From Hydrogenispora ethanolica (GTDB lineage: Bacteria > Bacillota > UBA4882 > UBA8346), in the NCBI RefSeq assembly GCF_004340685.1, contig NZ_SLUN01000004.1:124001-188000 (forward strand): a DNA stretch of 64,000 bases, given 5' to 3'. Shown in pieces: positions 39,811 to 49,599 of the stretch. The notes under the pieces were generated by a model. That model did no database searches. It was not told where the DNA came from and saw nothing but the letters and a program-made list of their open reading frames with translations. Every line of letters starts with the position of its first letter. Positions within the stretch are counted from its first letter, which is position 1. Position numbers and translations under genes: made by a program.

Positions 39811-40182
39811 ATGAAATTCGTACAGACCGATTATGCGGGGACCAAGAACATTCTGCGGTTCCCCGACCACTATGTGGCGGTTCCCGTCACAGTGGACGAC
39901 ACGGACATTGCCCTAAACGAAGACGGCAAGAAGATCGTCCCGGCCGGGACGATCGTCGGCGGGGTTGGCGGCAAGGTTCTGGACGATCCCGACGCCATCA
40001 AAGTGGCGCATAAAAATGACGCCGGCGCCGAGGGAGTTCTATTGAACGACGCCGACGTAACCTATGGCCCCTGCGGAGCCGCGATGATCATTCACGGTTT
40101 CCCCGCCACCGGAACGCTGCCGGAAGCGCCGTCCGCCGAAGCGATTACGGCGTTGCAAGGCCGCATTGTTTTTGTGAAGTAA
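39811..40182 (+). CDS. head decoration-like protein
   Basis: A 123-residue beta-rich protein. Motifs TIVGGVGGKVLDDPDAIKV, GVLLNDADVTYGPCGAAMII recur in small proteins encoded between scaffold and major capsid genes of Firmicute phages, considered head-stabilising or fibre-base proteins. Confidence 0.7.
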   Translation: MKFVQTDYAGTKNILRFPDHYVAVPVTVDDTDIALNEDGKKIVPAGTIVGGVGGKVLDDPDAIKVAHKNDAGAEGVLLNDADVTYGPCGAAMIIHGFPATGTLPEAPSAEAITALQGRIVFVK

Positions 40183-40214
40183 GGAAGACGAACAAACGAA
40201 AGGATGATTCATGA

Positions 40215-41267
40215 ATGCCGAAAACAATTTTTGATTTGGTCAATGCCGCAGAAATCGGCGCGTACTATACCGAGACCGCGTCCAATCGAATTCCCTATCT
40301 GGGGGAACTGCTGTTTCCCGCGCAGAAGAAGTTGGGCCTGAACTTGGCCTGGATCAAGGGCAGCCAGGGTCTGCCGGTCGCGCTGGCCCCGGCCGCGTTC
40401 GATACGAAAGCTTCAGTGCGGGACCGCATCGGAGTTTCCCGGATTGAGACGGAGATGCCGTTCTTCCGGGAGTCCATGCGAATCGGCGAGCAGTTGCGGC
40501 AAGAGATTTTGAAGCTCCTTGAGAGTTCGAATCAAGATATCCTGAAACCGCTGATCGCCAGGATTTTCGACGACGTGAAAAACCTGGTCGACGGCGCTCC
40601 CGTCCAGGCCGAGCGGATGCGGATGCAGCTTCTTTCCCAGGGTACGATTAAAATTACCGAGAAGGGAATGCCATACAATTACGACTACAAAATGAAGGCA
40701 TCCCAGAAAATCACGCTTTCGGAAGCCGAAAAATGGTCCGATACGGTCAATTCCGATCCGATCACCAACATCCTGGATATCATGGATTCCGTGGAGGATG
40801 AGACCGGCAACCGTCCCACCCGGGCCATTTGCACCCGGAAGACCTGGGGATACTTACTGCGTAACGAGAAGATTAAAAAGGACATGAATCCCATCGGCGG
40901 GACCAACATCATCATGACCGATTCCCTTCTCAAGCAATATTTCCTGGACAAGCTCGGATTGACGGTCGTGGTATACAACAAGAAATTCCTACTTAAAGTC
41001 GGCGGCACTTCGGAACAGTTCTTTCCCGACAACGTATTCACGCTGATCCCGGACGGCAACCTGGGCAATACATGGTTTGGCACCACACCGGAAGAGGCCG
41101 ACCTCATGACCGGCGCTTCCCAGGCCAAAGTTTCCATCGTCAATACCGGGACGGCCATCACCTCCTACGTGGAACCCCATCCGGTCAATGTCATGACGAT
41201 CGTATCCACCATTGTCCTGCCGAGCTTCGAAGCCATCGACAGCGTGCGCATCCTAAAGGTGGCTTAA
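40215..41267 (+). CDS. major capsid protein (E family)
   Basis: A 350-residue protein of the Phage_cap_E type (HK97 fold without N-terminal protease delta domain): PFFRESMRIGEQLRQEILKL, ICTRKTWGYLLRNEKIKKDM, VVVYNKKFLLKVGGTSEQFF, and a TSYVEPHPVNVMTIVSTIVL end. Scaffold and decoration genes immediately precede it. Confidence 0.92.
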   Translation: MPKTIFDLVNAAEIGAYYTETASNRIPYLGELLFPAQKKLGLNLAWIKGSQGLPVALAPAAFDTKASVRDRIGVSRIETEMPFFRESMRIGEQLRQEILKLLESSNQDILKPLIARIFDDVKNLVDGAPVQAERMRMQLLSQGTIKITEKGMPYNYDYKMKASQKITLSEAEKWSDTVNSDPITNILDIMDSVEDETGNRPTRAICTRKTWGYLLRNEKIKKDMNPIGGTNIIMTDSLLKQYFLDKLGLTVVVYNKKFLLKVGGTSEQFFPDNVFTLIPDGNLGNTWFGTTPEEADLMTGASQAKVSIVNTGTAITSYVEPHPVNVMTIVSTIVLPSFEAIDSVRILKVA

Positions 41268-41281
41268 TTGTCGTTTCATTA

Positions 41282-41303
41282 TGGAGAGGCGAAAGCCTCT
41301 CCA
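41282..41303 (+). terminator. hairpin after the capsid gene
   Basis: TGGAGAGGC-GAAA-GCCTCTCCA is a perfect 9-bp stem without a T-run. It probably stabilises the capsid mRNA 3' end or attenuates downstream expression rather than fully terminating. Confidence 0.6.
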
Positions 41304-41325
41304 TCGTACTGGTGGGGGTGGCAGC

Positions 41326-41817
41326 GTGATACAGTTGAGCGATAATGACCTGGTTCGGTTGGTTAAGGCCTTCGAGAAGATGCCCAAGGCGACCCGGCGG
41401 CAAATGGTTCTGGCCATGAAGATCGCCACCCGGGATGCGGCGACGGTGGCCCGAGCCAAACATAATTTCATCTCCCGTTCGGGAGCCCTGGAGAGTTCCA
41501 TTCAAGGCGGCGTCGTCAGCGAACACCCTCTAGTGGGCGAGGTCCGGGCCGGCGGCGCCCGCGCCAAACACGCCCGGTTCGTCCATGACGGCACCGGGGT
41601 GTACGCCGGGCATGAACCCTGGGTGATCCGGCCGGTCAACAAAAAGCGGCTGCGCTGGGTGGGGACGAATGGCCGGTTTGTCTTTGCCAAATCCGCCAGG
41701 CATTTCGGCCAACGCCCCGATCCGTTCCTGGCGAACGCCGTGGAATCCACCAAGCAACTGCGGCAGATGGTATTCCTCTCGAAAATTCGGCAAGCCGAAA
41801 AGGAGGCGGGACTTTGA
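41326..41817 (+). CDS. HK97 gp10-like head-tail/minor protein
   Basis: About 163 residues from GTG after GGTGGGGGTGG. KAFEKMPKATRRQMVLAMKI, HARFVHDGTGVYAGHEPWVI and FGQRPDPFLANAVESTK match the gp10-like family that joins tail to head completion proteins. Confidence 0.8.
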   Translation: MIQLSDNDLVRLVKAFEKMPKATRRQMVLAMKIATRDAATVARAKHNFISRSGALESSIQGGVVSEHPLVGEVRAGGARAKHARFVHDGTGVYAGHEPWVIRPVNKKRLRWVGTNGRFVFAKSARHFGQRPDPFLANAVESTKQLRQMVFLSKIRQAEKEAGL

Positions 41818-42194
41818 CATATATCACCCTGGAGCAAATCGAAGATTCGCTGCTGAAAAGCATCATGAAACAATCCGACATCGACGAGGCCAACGAACAA
41901 ATTTCCTATCTCGCCGCTTCCAAGGGCATCAGCCTGACCCGCATCGTTACCCCGGTGTCCGTGAAGCTGCGCCGCTACGCCATTGCCTATGCCTGCATGA
42001 TCCGCGCTAAATCATACTTCGGCCAACAGCCGCGGCAAATGCAAATGGACGGGGGCGGCGACGCCTACGAGCGCAAGTACAAGGCGTATTTGGCGGAGGT
42101 TGAGAAGCTGGAGAACGAATTGGTGGTTGAGGATTTTATCGGTTTCCGGTCCAAACCCCAGAGTTGCATTTCAATTCCTTTAGCGAGGGCGTGA
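41814..42194 (+). CDS. head-tail connector
   Basis: A 126-residue helical protein: ITLEQIEDSLLKSIMKQSDI ... RRYAIAYACMIRAKSYFGQQ. Connector-like (gp6/gp15) by position and pattern. TTG overlaps the previous stop, with AAGGAGG nearby. Confidence 0.7.
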   Translation: MTYITLEQIEDSLLKSIMKQSDIDEANEQISYLAASKGISLTRIVTPVSVKLRRYAIAYACMIRAKSYFGQQPRQMQMDGGGDAYERKYKAYLAEVEKLENELVVEDFIGFRSKPQSCISIPLARA

Positions 42195-42199
42195 AACCA

Positions 42200-42595
42200 A
42201 TGTGGTGGCCAATCATTGCGAATATGCGGGACTTCTTCCGGAAAACGCTGGAGGGAGTCGCAATCGAAGCGGGAATCGGCGCCGACGTGAAAGCCTATCC
42301 CGCTATTTTTCTCTCTTGGGACGAGTCGGAAAGCCAACTGCACGGGCGGATCGGCGGAAAATGCGTCCTATACGTCGACGAATACGTGCAAAACCACGAC
42401 CCGGACCCGGCCGCGGGTTACGCCAAACTCTACGATCTCCAGGAGCGGCGAAAGAAAGCACTGCTTGCTTGGTGGAAGGAGAACGACCTTCCCTTGGCGA
42501 TCACCATCGCCGGGCAGAAAACCGTCAGCGACAACGGAATGTTTATGCCGGAATACGGCAGCCGAACCATGCTTCAAATCGAATGGAAAGTATAA
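42200..42595 (+). CDS. tail terminator/completion protein
   Basis: A 131-residue alpha/beta protein (VKAYPAIFLSWDESESQLHG, KTVSDNGMFMPEYGSRTMLQ) sitting between connector and tail tube, the usual place of the tail terminator. Assignment rests chiefly on synteny. Confidence 0.6.
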   Translation: MWWPIIANMRDFFRKTLEGVAIEAGIGADVKAYPAIFLSWDESESQLHGRIGGKCVLYVDEYVQNHDPDPAAGYAKLYDLQERRKKALLAWWKENDLPLAITIAGQKTVSDNGMFMPEYGSRTMLQIEWKV

Positions 42596-42608
42596 GGAGG
42601 AATGAAGA

Positions 42609-43394
42609 TTGAGCAGCCAACTGATTAACACGCCGAGCAGCGACAACCTGCTTCTCGGCGCGGGAGAGCTATTTTTCAACCGGTTCGATTCGGCCGGGAA
42701 CCCGACCTATGAGCGGTCTCTGGGGGACGCCTCGGTGGTCAATCTCTCCACCGAAGTGGAGACCGTCGAGCACTATTCGTCCATGTCGGCCGACAAGGGG
42801 CTTTATGCCTCGGCCAACAAATCCACCAAGCCGACACTAAAAATCACCTTGCACGAGGCGGATCCCCTGAACCTGGCGCTGGGACTTTTGGGCGAAACCG
42901 CGATCGTCACCCAGGCGGCGGCCACCGGCAAAACCGCTCAGATTGCCAAAGCCGTCAAAGGCGGCTGGTTCCCACTGGGCTACCGCCGGGTCAAGAATGT
43001 GGTCGTCAAGGAAGCAGTCGGGACCGATCCGGAAAGTTACGTGCTTGACGTGGACTATTCCGTCGATCCGGCTACCGGGAGAATCCAAATCCTGCCCGAC
43101 GGCGGCATTGAGGATGATACGGCGCTAACGGTCACCTTTGACCTTGAAGCTTATCAAGCCATCAAGGTGAGCGGCGGCAAGGCTCCGAAGATCCGGGGTT
43201 ATCTGCGCTTTGTCGGCGATCCCACTCAGGGTCCGGCCTATGACGCCGAGTTTTGGCGGGTCACCATTTCCCCGGATGGCGAGATCGGACTGATTAGCGA
43301 GGATTTCGCCAGTTTCGGGCTGACCGTCAACATTGAGAACGACCGGAAGAACCATCCGGATGATCCGTACTACTACCTGATCAAAAAGAACTAA
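42609..43394 (+). CDS. major tail (tube) protein
   Basis: A 261-residue protein: NLLLGAGELFFNRFDSAGNP start, TPSSDN, then VSADK-type central loops and a Gly/Asp-rich beta body. It precedes the frameshifted tail chaperone and tape measure as in long-tailed phages. TTG start with AAGGAGG. Confidence 0.82.
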   Translation: MSSQLINTPSSDNLLLGAGELFFNRFDSAGNPTYERSLGDASVVNLSTEVETVEHYSSMSADKGLYASANKSTKPTLKITLHEADPLNLALGLLGETAIVTQAAATGKTAQIAKAVKGGWFPLGYRRVKNVVVKEAVGTDPESYVLDVDYSVDPATGRIQILPDGGIEDDTALTVTFDLEAYQAIKVSGGKAPKIRGYLRFVGDPTQGPAYDAEFWRVTISPDGEIGLISEDFASFGLTVNIENDRKNHPDDPYYYLIKKN

Positions 43395-43409
43395 TCGGAG
43401 GTAAAAACA

Positions 43410-43907
43410 ATGGCAGAGAAAGACCCGGTACAAGAACTTTCGGTTCTTTTCCCGGCATCCTATGAACTTTCGTTGGGCGGAGAGAACATCACTCTCCGCC
43501 CTTTTAAAGCCGGCGCCTTGCCGAAACTGATCCCGGCCATGGCGCGTATGGCAAACGTCTTCATGGGGATCGACTGGCAAAAGGTCACCTTTGGCGCGAC
43601 CGAGACGAAAGACGAGCACGGCAATGTCGGGGTGAAATTTAAGATTAGCCCGGAAACGTTCGAGGTCATCGCCACGATCTGCGAAGAAGGCGGAGAGACG
43701 TTTAAGGAGATCATCGCCCTGGCGGTCGGTAAAACGGCGGAATGGTTCGACGAACTCGACCTTGCCGAGGGGATCGAGCTGGCCGGCATGGTCATCCTGG
43801 CGAACCAGGATTTTTTCGCGAAGCGCCTGATGGAAGTCCTAAACAGGCTCGTCAAAGCCAAGGGGGAACAAGACGCGTCACGTGGGCCGAAGCCTTCCAA
43901 GAGCTGA
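43410..43907 (+). CDS. tail assembly chaperone G
   Basis: A 165-residue protein: LPKLIPAMARMANVFMGIDW, helical C-half. Upstream partner of a lambda G/GT-like frameshift pair; a GGGGGAA slip site lies at 43862-43868, 13 codons before the stop. It binds the tape measure during tail assembly. Confidence 0.8.
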   Translation: MAEKDPVQELSVLFPASYELSLGGENITLRPFKAGALPKLIPAMARMANVFMGIDWQKVTFGATETKDEHGNVGVKFKISPETFEVIATICEEGGETFKEIIALAVGKTAEWFDELDLAEGIELAGMVILANQDFFAKRLMEVLNRLVKAKGEQDASRGPKPSKS

Positions 43908-44098
43908 TCGCCAACGGACATGACAAGCAGGCGCTCCCCGAATACACAATCTCGGAAGTCTTTGCTTACCTGGAGGCCGTCGCGTCCAACCGGGAGCGGA
44001 AGCTGGCCGAGTTCATTACCGCCGTCAATACGGGCGTATGGGGCGATAAAAAGAGCATTGACAAAGTGATTCATGCCCTGCTGGAAGGAGGAAGCTAA
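43868..44098 (+). CDS. T extension of tail chaperone GT (by -1 frameshift)
   Basis: After a -1 shift at G-GGG-GAA the ribosome continues GTRRVTWAEAFQELIANGHD ... IDKVIHALLEGGS. The extension is 76 residues, has no RBS or start of its own, and is typical of gpT. Full GT spans 43410-44098. Confidence 0.78.
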   Translation, partial: TRRVTWAEAFQELIANGHDKQALPEYTISEVFAYLEAVASNRERKLAEFITAVNTGVWGDKKSIDKVIHALLEGGS

Positions 44099-47000
44099 TT
44101 GGCCGAGACCATTTCAATACAGATCACCGCGGAAAACGAGAATTTGCTGAAGGTTGTCAACTCGACAATTTCGTCATTGAAAAACCTGGGCCTAAAAGTT
44201 AATCAATTGGACTCGGCCGGGAACTCCGCCGGGAAGCTATCGGATGGCCTTTCAAAGGTCAACTCGTCCTCCCGGCTCGCAGCCGGCGGAATCAATGTAT
44301 TGGCGTTAAATTTGTCCAGTTTTATCAATATCGCCAATGGGGTAGTTTCCGTTGTCGAGACTATCGGCAGAGCTATTGGTAGCGTCGTTGAACCGATGAT
44401 TACTTTCAACGCCAGGACCCAGGATGCGATGACCGCCTTCACCCAGATGTTGGGCAGTGCCGAAGCCGCAGAAGTTTTCATCGAAAAAATCGATAAATTC
44501 GCCAGCGAAACCAATTTTGAAACGCAACCCCTGACCGACATGTCGCAAAAGATGCTGGCGGTGGGCTTTGCGGCCGATCAGGTGATTCCCACCCTCACCG
44601 GCATTGGAAACGCCGTGGCCGGACTCGGGGGAAGCGCCGAAAAGCTCGACCGGGTTTCGACCGCTATTGCCCAGATTAAATCCAAGGGCCGGGTCCAGGG
44701 CGAGGAACTGCTGCAGATGATGGAGGCGGGCATTCCCGCCGCCGATATCCTGCAGGAAAAATTGGGGTTGACCGCGGAGCAGGTCGGGAATATCGGCAAC
44801 GAATCTGTCGATGCCGACAAGGCGATCCAAGCGCTCATCGAGGGGATGAACGAACGGTTCCCGGACATGATGAAAAAGCAAAGCGACAACTTCAACGGGA
44901 TGATCTCCACGATTAAAGACAATGTCGCTTTGATCACCCGGGAGATCGGGAAACCCGTCTTCGAGCTCGCCAATAGTTGGGTGAAAAGCATGCGGGACGC
45001 ATCCAGTCAAATCCTCAGTGCCATCAAAGACGGAGACATCGCAAGAGCCTTTCGAGACATGATACCCGCGGAAATTTTTGACGAATTGCGGGACATCAAA
45101 GCCCAATGGGACATTTTTGTTGCCGATGTCAAACGGTTAATGGCAACGCTAAGTTCCGCATCATCCGGCGCTCTAAAATCATTGGGGGAGTCGTTCCTTC
45201 AGATCCTTCCTTCACTTGTAAAAGTGGCTGACATCATGGTAAACATCGCAAACGCGATAGCTCCGGCGTTTATCGCGATTCTCCGGGTGGTGGCCGACGT
45301 CTTAAAAGCGGCGACCGGTCATACGGACAACCTGGTAGTCGCGCTTGGAACTTTCATCATCGTGAAGCAAGTTACATCCTGGATCGGCGGACTGATTAAG
45401 GCTTATGGTTCTTTGAAGGCCGCCATGATAGCCATCACGCGAATCGAAGTCTTCCAAACCATGCTGACGGGCGTAATGAGCGCCATCCGGGGAGTTAAAA
45501 ACCTGGAGACCGCAGTCATGGCGTTACGGATGGCTTTTCTTAATTTGGGCAAGTCCAACATTATTCTGTTGCTTTTATCCGCTGCCGGATTGCTCTTCGG
45601 CGATAAGATCATGGATTTTATCGAATCCAAATTGAGCAGCAAGCCGGCGAATCCGAAACCCCGTCCGAAGGAAAAGAAAGAACCCAAAGAACCCAAGGAA
45701 AATCCGCCTCCTAAACCTAGAAGAACTTCATCGAGCGGGCAGAGCGACGAGGCCCGGAGACTCGCCGAAGCGAAGGAGAATACCCGCGCCGCCGCCCTGG
45801 AGGCCGAGCTGAAAGTTCAGAACGAACTCCTGGCCCAAAAAGAAAAAGCCTTGGAAGATTCTTTTCAAAACGATGAAATTAAAATAAAGGAGTATTGGGA
45901 TAACCGGATTAAGCTTGAGACTCAGGGTTTGAAGAATAAGGAAAAGCTGTTAAAGCAGCAGCTTGAAGACGCCAAGAATCGGAAGGCCAGGGCTACAAAT
46001 GCGGTTGATAAGGAAAACGCCCAAAAAGACATCAACGACATTCAAGGCAATATCAACCTCAACAAAGTTAAGCAAAAAGGAATTGTTGAAGAATTCACCC
46101 GCAGACGCGACCGGGAACTCAAGGAATTAAGCGATGCGTTAGCGGAGGCGCAGTTTGAAACCGAACAAACCAAGCTCGAAGCGGCCGCCAGAACCCAAGA
46201 AGAACAACTCAACCAGCAGTCCCAGGAACTCGATGACGCGCTGGAACATCAAAAGATCTCCATTAAGAAATATTGGGATGAGCGGCTGGCGATTGAGACC
46301 AAAAGCCTACGTACCGAAAAAAGCTTGCGGCAGCACGAGCTTGAGGCTGCGCAGAAACAACTGGATCAGACCCCGGGCGAGGTAGACAAGGAGAAGATCC
46401 GGCAAAAGATTGAAGCCCTTAAAGGCGATATCCAAGTTATCGACGCTCAAATCGACGGGTTACCCAAGGTCTTCAAGCGGAATTACGAGCGAGACATCGC
46501 CGATCTGGATGAAGCGGTGAAAAACGCCCAGCTGCAATTGGCGGAAGCGACCGGCCAGGGGTTGAAAGAACGGCTTGAGGCCGTGGCTGAAGAATATGAA
46601 AAGCTGATCGCAGAATTAAAAAAGAATGGTAAAGAAAAAGAAGTAGATATCGTTATCAAACTGAAAGGCGTTGAGGAAGCCAAGCTTCAGTTCGAAGACA
46701 CCATGCGCCAGCTGCAACAGTTGGAGAACGAGCGGCAACTATCCCAGCAATGGATTGATCTCCAGGCGGATCAGGGCCAGATGTCGGAACTGGAGGCCGA
46801 ATACGCCAAATACTGGGATGATAAGGCATATGCCGAGCAGCTCCGGGATCGGATTCAGGATTTAAGTAAAAACGTCGTAACCGACGAGGACCAGAACCAA
46901 CTGGACCAGTTGCAACTGCGACTGCAAGCCATCGACGGCCAATTGGCGCCGATTGAAGCGAGGTTTAAATCGACATTCCAAGACAGCCTTACCGATTTAC

Positions 47001-47578
47001 TGGCCGGAGGGATCGACGACTGCAAGAGCCTGGGCGACGCCTTCAAGAAACTCGGTTCAACCGTCATCAACGAACTTCGGAAGATGGCCGCCCAGGAACT
47101 GACGAGCAAGATCACCAAAGGCCTCTTCGGATCGGGCGATGGGGATGGCGGGCTGTTTGGCAACCTGTTCGGGGGATCCGGCGGAGGCGGATGGCTGAGC
47201 GGTTTGTTCGGGTTCGCCGGGGGCGGCCAGGTATCGGGGTCGGGAACCGGCACCTCCGATTCCATCCTCGCCAAACTCTCCAACGGCGAATGGGTGATGC
47301 GGGCGGCGGCGGTTAAACACTACGGCCCCCGGCTGATGGACGCCATCAACCGGATGAGCATCCCCCGGACATCCATCCCCCGGTTCGCCACCGGCGGGCT
47401 GGTCGGTGACCGGACGCTTACCGCCAATTTCGACCCGAAGAACATCATCAACTTGGAGATGGTCAATCTGGTGGATTACGGAGTTTTCGACCGCTATCTG
47501 GAATCGAGCACCGGGAAACGGAAGTTTCTCAATATTCTCTCGGATAAGCGGGACAGCATAAGGAAGGTGATTTTCTAA
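44099..47578 (+). CDS. tape measure protein
   Basis: A 1159-residue protein that sets tail length (about 170-180 nm if 1.5 A per residue holds). N-terminal tape-measure domain (about 85-280: AFTQMLGSAEAAEVFIEKID, KGRVQGEELLQMMEAGIPAA), membrane-like helices (about 370-510), Pro/Lys linker (about 520-550), long coiled coils (about 560-950) with two related repeats, and a Gly-rich C-terminus. TTG start, AAGGAGG 8 nt upstream. Confidence 0.95.
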   Translation: MAETISIQITAENENLLKVVNSTISSLKNLGLKVNQLDSAGNSAGKLSDGLSKVNSSSRLAAGGINVLALNLSSFINIANGVVSVVETIGRAIGSVVEPMITFNARTQDAMTAFTQMLGSAEAAEVFIEKIDKFASETNFETQPLTDMSQKMLAVGFAADQVIPTLTGIGNAVAGLGGSAEKLDRVSTAIAQIKSKGRVQGEELLQMMEAGIPAADILQEKLGLTAEQVGNIGNESVDADKAIQALIEGMNERFPDMMKKQSDNFNGMISTIKDNVALITREIGKPVFELANSWVKSMRDASSQILSAIKDGDIARAFRDMIPAEIFDELRDIKAQWDIFVADVKRLMATLSSASSGALKSLGESFLQILPSLVKVADIMVNIANAIAPAFIAILRVVADVLKAATGHTDNLVVALGTFIIVKQVTSWIGGLIKAYGSLKAAMIAITRIEVFQTMLTGVMSAIRGVKNLETAVMALRMAFLNLGKSNIILLLLSAAGLLFGDKIMDFIESKLSSKPANPKPRPKEKKEPKEPKENPPPKPRRTSSSGQSDEARRLAEAKENTRAAALEAELKVQNELLAQKEKALEDSFQNDEIKIKEYWDNRIKLETQGLKNKEKLLKQQLEDAKNRKARATNAVDKENAQKDINDIQGNINLNKVKQKGIVEEFTRRRDRELKELSDALAEAQFETEQTKLEAAARTQEEQLNQQSQELDDALEHQKISIKKYWDERLAIETKSLRTEKSLRQHELEAAQKQLDQTPGEVDKEKIRQKIEALKGDIQVIDAQIDGLPKVFKRNYERDIADLDEAVKNAQLQLAEATGQGLKERLEAVAEEYEKLIAELKKNGKEKEVDIVIKLKGVEEAKLQFEDTMRQLQQLENERQLSQQWIDLQADQGQMSELEAEYAKYWDDKAYAEQLRDRIQDLSKNVVTDEDQNQLDQLQLRLQAIDGQLAPIEARFKSTFQDSLTDLLAGGIDDCKSLGDAFKKLGSTVINELRKMAAQELTSKITKGLFGSGDGDGGLFGNLFGGSGGGGWLSGLFGFAGGGQVSGSGTGTSDSILAKLSNGEWVMRAAAVKHYGPRLMDAINRMSIPRTSIPRFATGGLVGDRTLTANFDPKNIINLEMVNLVDYGVFDRYLESSTGKRKFLNILSDKRDSIRKVIF

Positions 47579-48540
47579 TGCCCTATGAGACGGGAACAGT
47601 CAACAGCCATCGGGCGCTACTCGATCGGATTCGGGATTACGTTTCGGACGAGGAGATTATGGGCGCCGAAAAGTGGGAGGTTGTGCGAGACACTGCAGCA
47701 GAATTGATTCTAAAAGGTCCTGGCGAATCCGGCCAGGACCAAATTTTTGTCGGGGCGCGGATTTTTGAGAGCTCCCCGAACCCGGAGTATTATAACCTGC
47801 TATTGAACGGTTTCGTCGGATACGATCCGAAGCTGGCGTTTATGGATCAGCCCGGAGGTATCCCTGAGGACTTTCAGCCCCAGATACCGCTGGTGAAAGA
47901 CTCGCAGATCAAGTATTGGCTGGTCGCAAGCGGCCGGCGGATCATTGTCATTGCCAAAATCGGAACCCAGTATGAAGCGGGATATCTGGGCTTCATCCAA
48001 CCCTATGGACTGGACGGCCAATATCCGTACCCGCTGGCCGTGGGCGGGAGTCTAGTGGGGCAGTATGCAACCTCAGGCGGATCCGCCAACGATTATCGAT
48101 ACACCCAACGGTACACCGATCACCGCCATTTTTGCGATCCCGGATGCGGAACATCCGCGGTAAATTTCAACAGCACTTTGCGGATTCGGCGAATCGACGG
48201 GAAATGGGCCGTTTTCCAAAACTATTCCGGCGGTTACTCCGGAACCAGCTATAGCGGAGATGTTCTGCGATCGAATTCCGGGTATGTGGTATGGCCCGGC
48301 ATTTGCGGGAAATGTGAAAGCATGCTGCAAGCCATGGACGGGACCTATCATTTGTTCCCCTTTATGCTGGTGGAGAAGACGGACAATAACTGTCTCGGCC
48401 AGCTTGACGGCTGCTACTGGGTTACTGGAAGAGGTCTGGCGCCGGAAGATGTATTGACCATCGGGGCCGACACCTATCTTGCCGTCCCGAACGTCTGGCG
48501 AACCGGCGCCGGCGATTTTTGGGCGTTGCGCCTATCCTAA
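47578..48540 (+). CDS. tail-tip region protein A
   Basis: A 320-residue protein starting MPYETGTVNSHRALLDRIRD. It has a Cys-containing section (CDPGCG, CGKC) and a Tyr/Gly-rich beta body. Its start and general layout parallel the next gene (GTATSSVDLLDKLRQFL), suggesting paralogy. Position between tape measure and tail hub implies a distal tail or baseplate role. Confidence 0.65.
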   Translation: MPYETGTVNSHRALLDRIRDYVSDEEIMGAEKWEVVRDTAAELILKGPGESGQDQIFVGARIFESSPNPEYYNLLLNGFVGYDPKLAFMDQPGGIPEDFQPQIPLVKDSQIKYWLVASGRRIIVIAKIGTQYEAGYLGFIQPYGLDGQYPYPLAVGGSLVGQYATSGGSANDYRYTQRYTDHRHFCDPGCGTSAVNFNSTLRIRRIDGKWAVFQNYSGGYSGTSYSGDVLRSNSGYVVWPGICGKCESMLQAMDGTYHLFPFMLVEKTDNNCLGQLDGCYWVTGRGLAPEDVLTIGADTYLAVPNVWRTGAGDFWALRLS

Positions 48541-48553
48541 GGAGGAATCAGAG

Positions 48554-49585
48554 ATGGCATATATCAATGGTACAGCGACTTCATCGGTCGATCTGCTCGA
48601 CAAACTCCGGCAATTTTTAATCGCCAACGGTTGGACCGTCAATTTGTTCGAGGGCGACGACACCGGCCGGCGGCTTCATGTCCGGAAGGGGACGAACTAC
48701 GTCAATTTCAAAGCGGCTGTGGGGAAACCCGTTTTCCCGAACGTATCGTCAACCACGGAAGCCGCCAACTACGGGATCGGCATCAATCCCTCCACCGGGT
48801 TCGATTCGACCCGGGATTGGCATTCGCAGCCGGGCGCCGCGGCGGATATGATGGACCGGCCGATCGGGGCGGCGATACAGCTTGCGAAAACCGGCGATAT
48901 TGAATATCACCTTTTCAGCTTGTCCGAGCCGGATGCGGTTTTTGTGGTGGCGACCTCTGGTCCAATCAACACCGACCCCACGCAGAACACCTATCAGATG
49001 ATGGTGTTTGGGAACCTCAACAAGATCGGGAGTTGGGACGGCGGCGAGTTTGCCGGAGCCTCCAAGCCGGGGTACTTTATGCCCGATAGCTTAGAGACTT
49101 CCCAAACGAGAATCTTCAGCCAGGCGGTCTATTCAACCTTGTTCGTCCGCGGCGACATCGACGCCTTCGCCAAGGGGTGGCTCTGCAACTGCGAGACCCA
49201 AACAACCGTGCAGCACGGCAATACCGGCAAGCGGGTCATCGGACTGCTGAAAGAAACGAATGGGGCGTTGACGCCCTACGCCTTGCCCAGTTACGATCTA
49301 TTGCAATCCAAGGCCAACACGGTAGGGTACACCAGCAACGTCTTTAACGCCCTGTCCGTGAACCTGCCGTTCTATCTCCTGGCGCAGCGCGATCCGAATG
49401 CCGACAACATTTTCAGCCCGATCGGGACCATCCCGCACGCCTATTACTGCAACACGAAATACCTGGCGCCGGGCTCGGCCTACCCCATGGACTATGTCGA
49501 CGGCAACGACTACAAGGTCTTTCCCTTTAGCAAAAAAGGATCAGCCATGGGATATGACGGAATCGCCATTCGATATCTGCCGTAA
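48554..49585 (+). CDS. tail-tip region protein B
   Basis: A 343-residue protein from ATG with AAGGAGGAATCAGAG. MAYINGTATSSVDLLDKLRQ start; Gly/Asn-rich beta-structured body. Such proteins occur in Firmicute and Proteobacterial prophages as tail-tip proteins. It may be a paralogue of the preceding product. Confidence 0.65.
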   Translation: MAYINGTATSSVDLLDKLRQFLIANGWTVNLFEGDDTGRRLHVRKGTNYVNFKAAVGKPVFPNVSSTTEAANYGIGINPSTGFDSTRDWHSQPGAAADMMDRPIGAAIQLAKTGDIEYHLFSLSEPDAVFVVATSGPINTDPTQNTYQMMVFGNLNKIGSWDGGEFAGASKPGYFMPDSLETSQTRIFSQAVYSTLFVRGDIDAFAKGWLCNCETQTTVQHGNTGKRVIGLLKETNGALTPYALPSYDLLQSKANTVGYTSNVFNALSVNLPFYLLAQRDPNADNIFSPIGTIPHAYYCNTKYLAPGSAYPMDYVDGNDYKVFPFSKKGSAMGYDGIAIRYLP

Positions 49586-49599
49586 GGGGGCGTTCTGAG

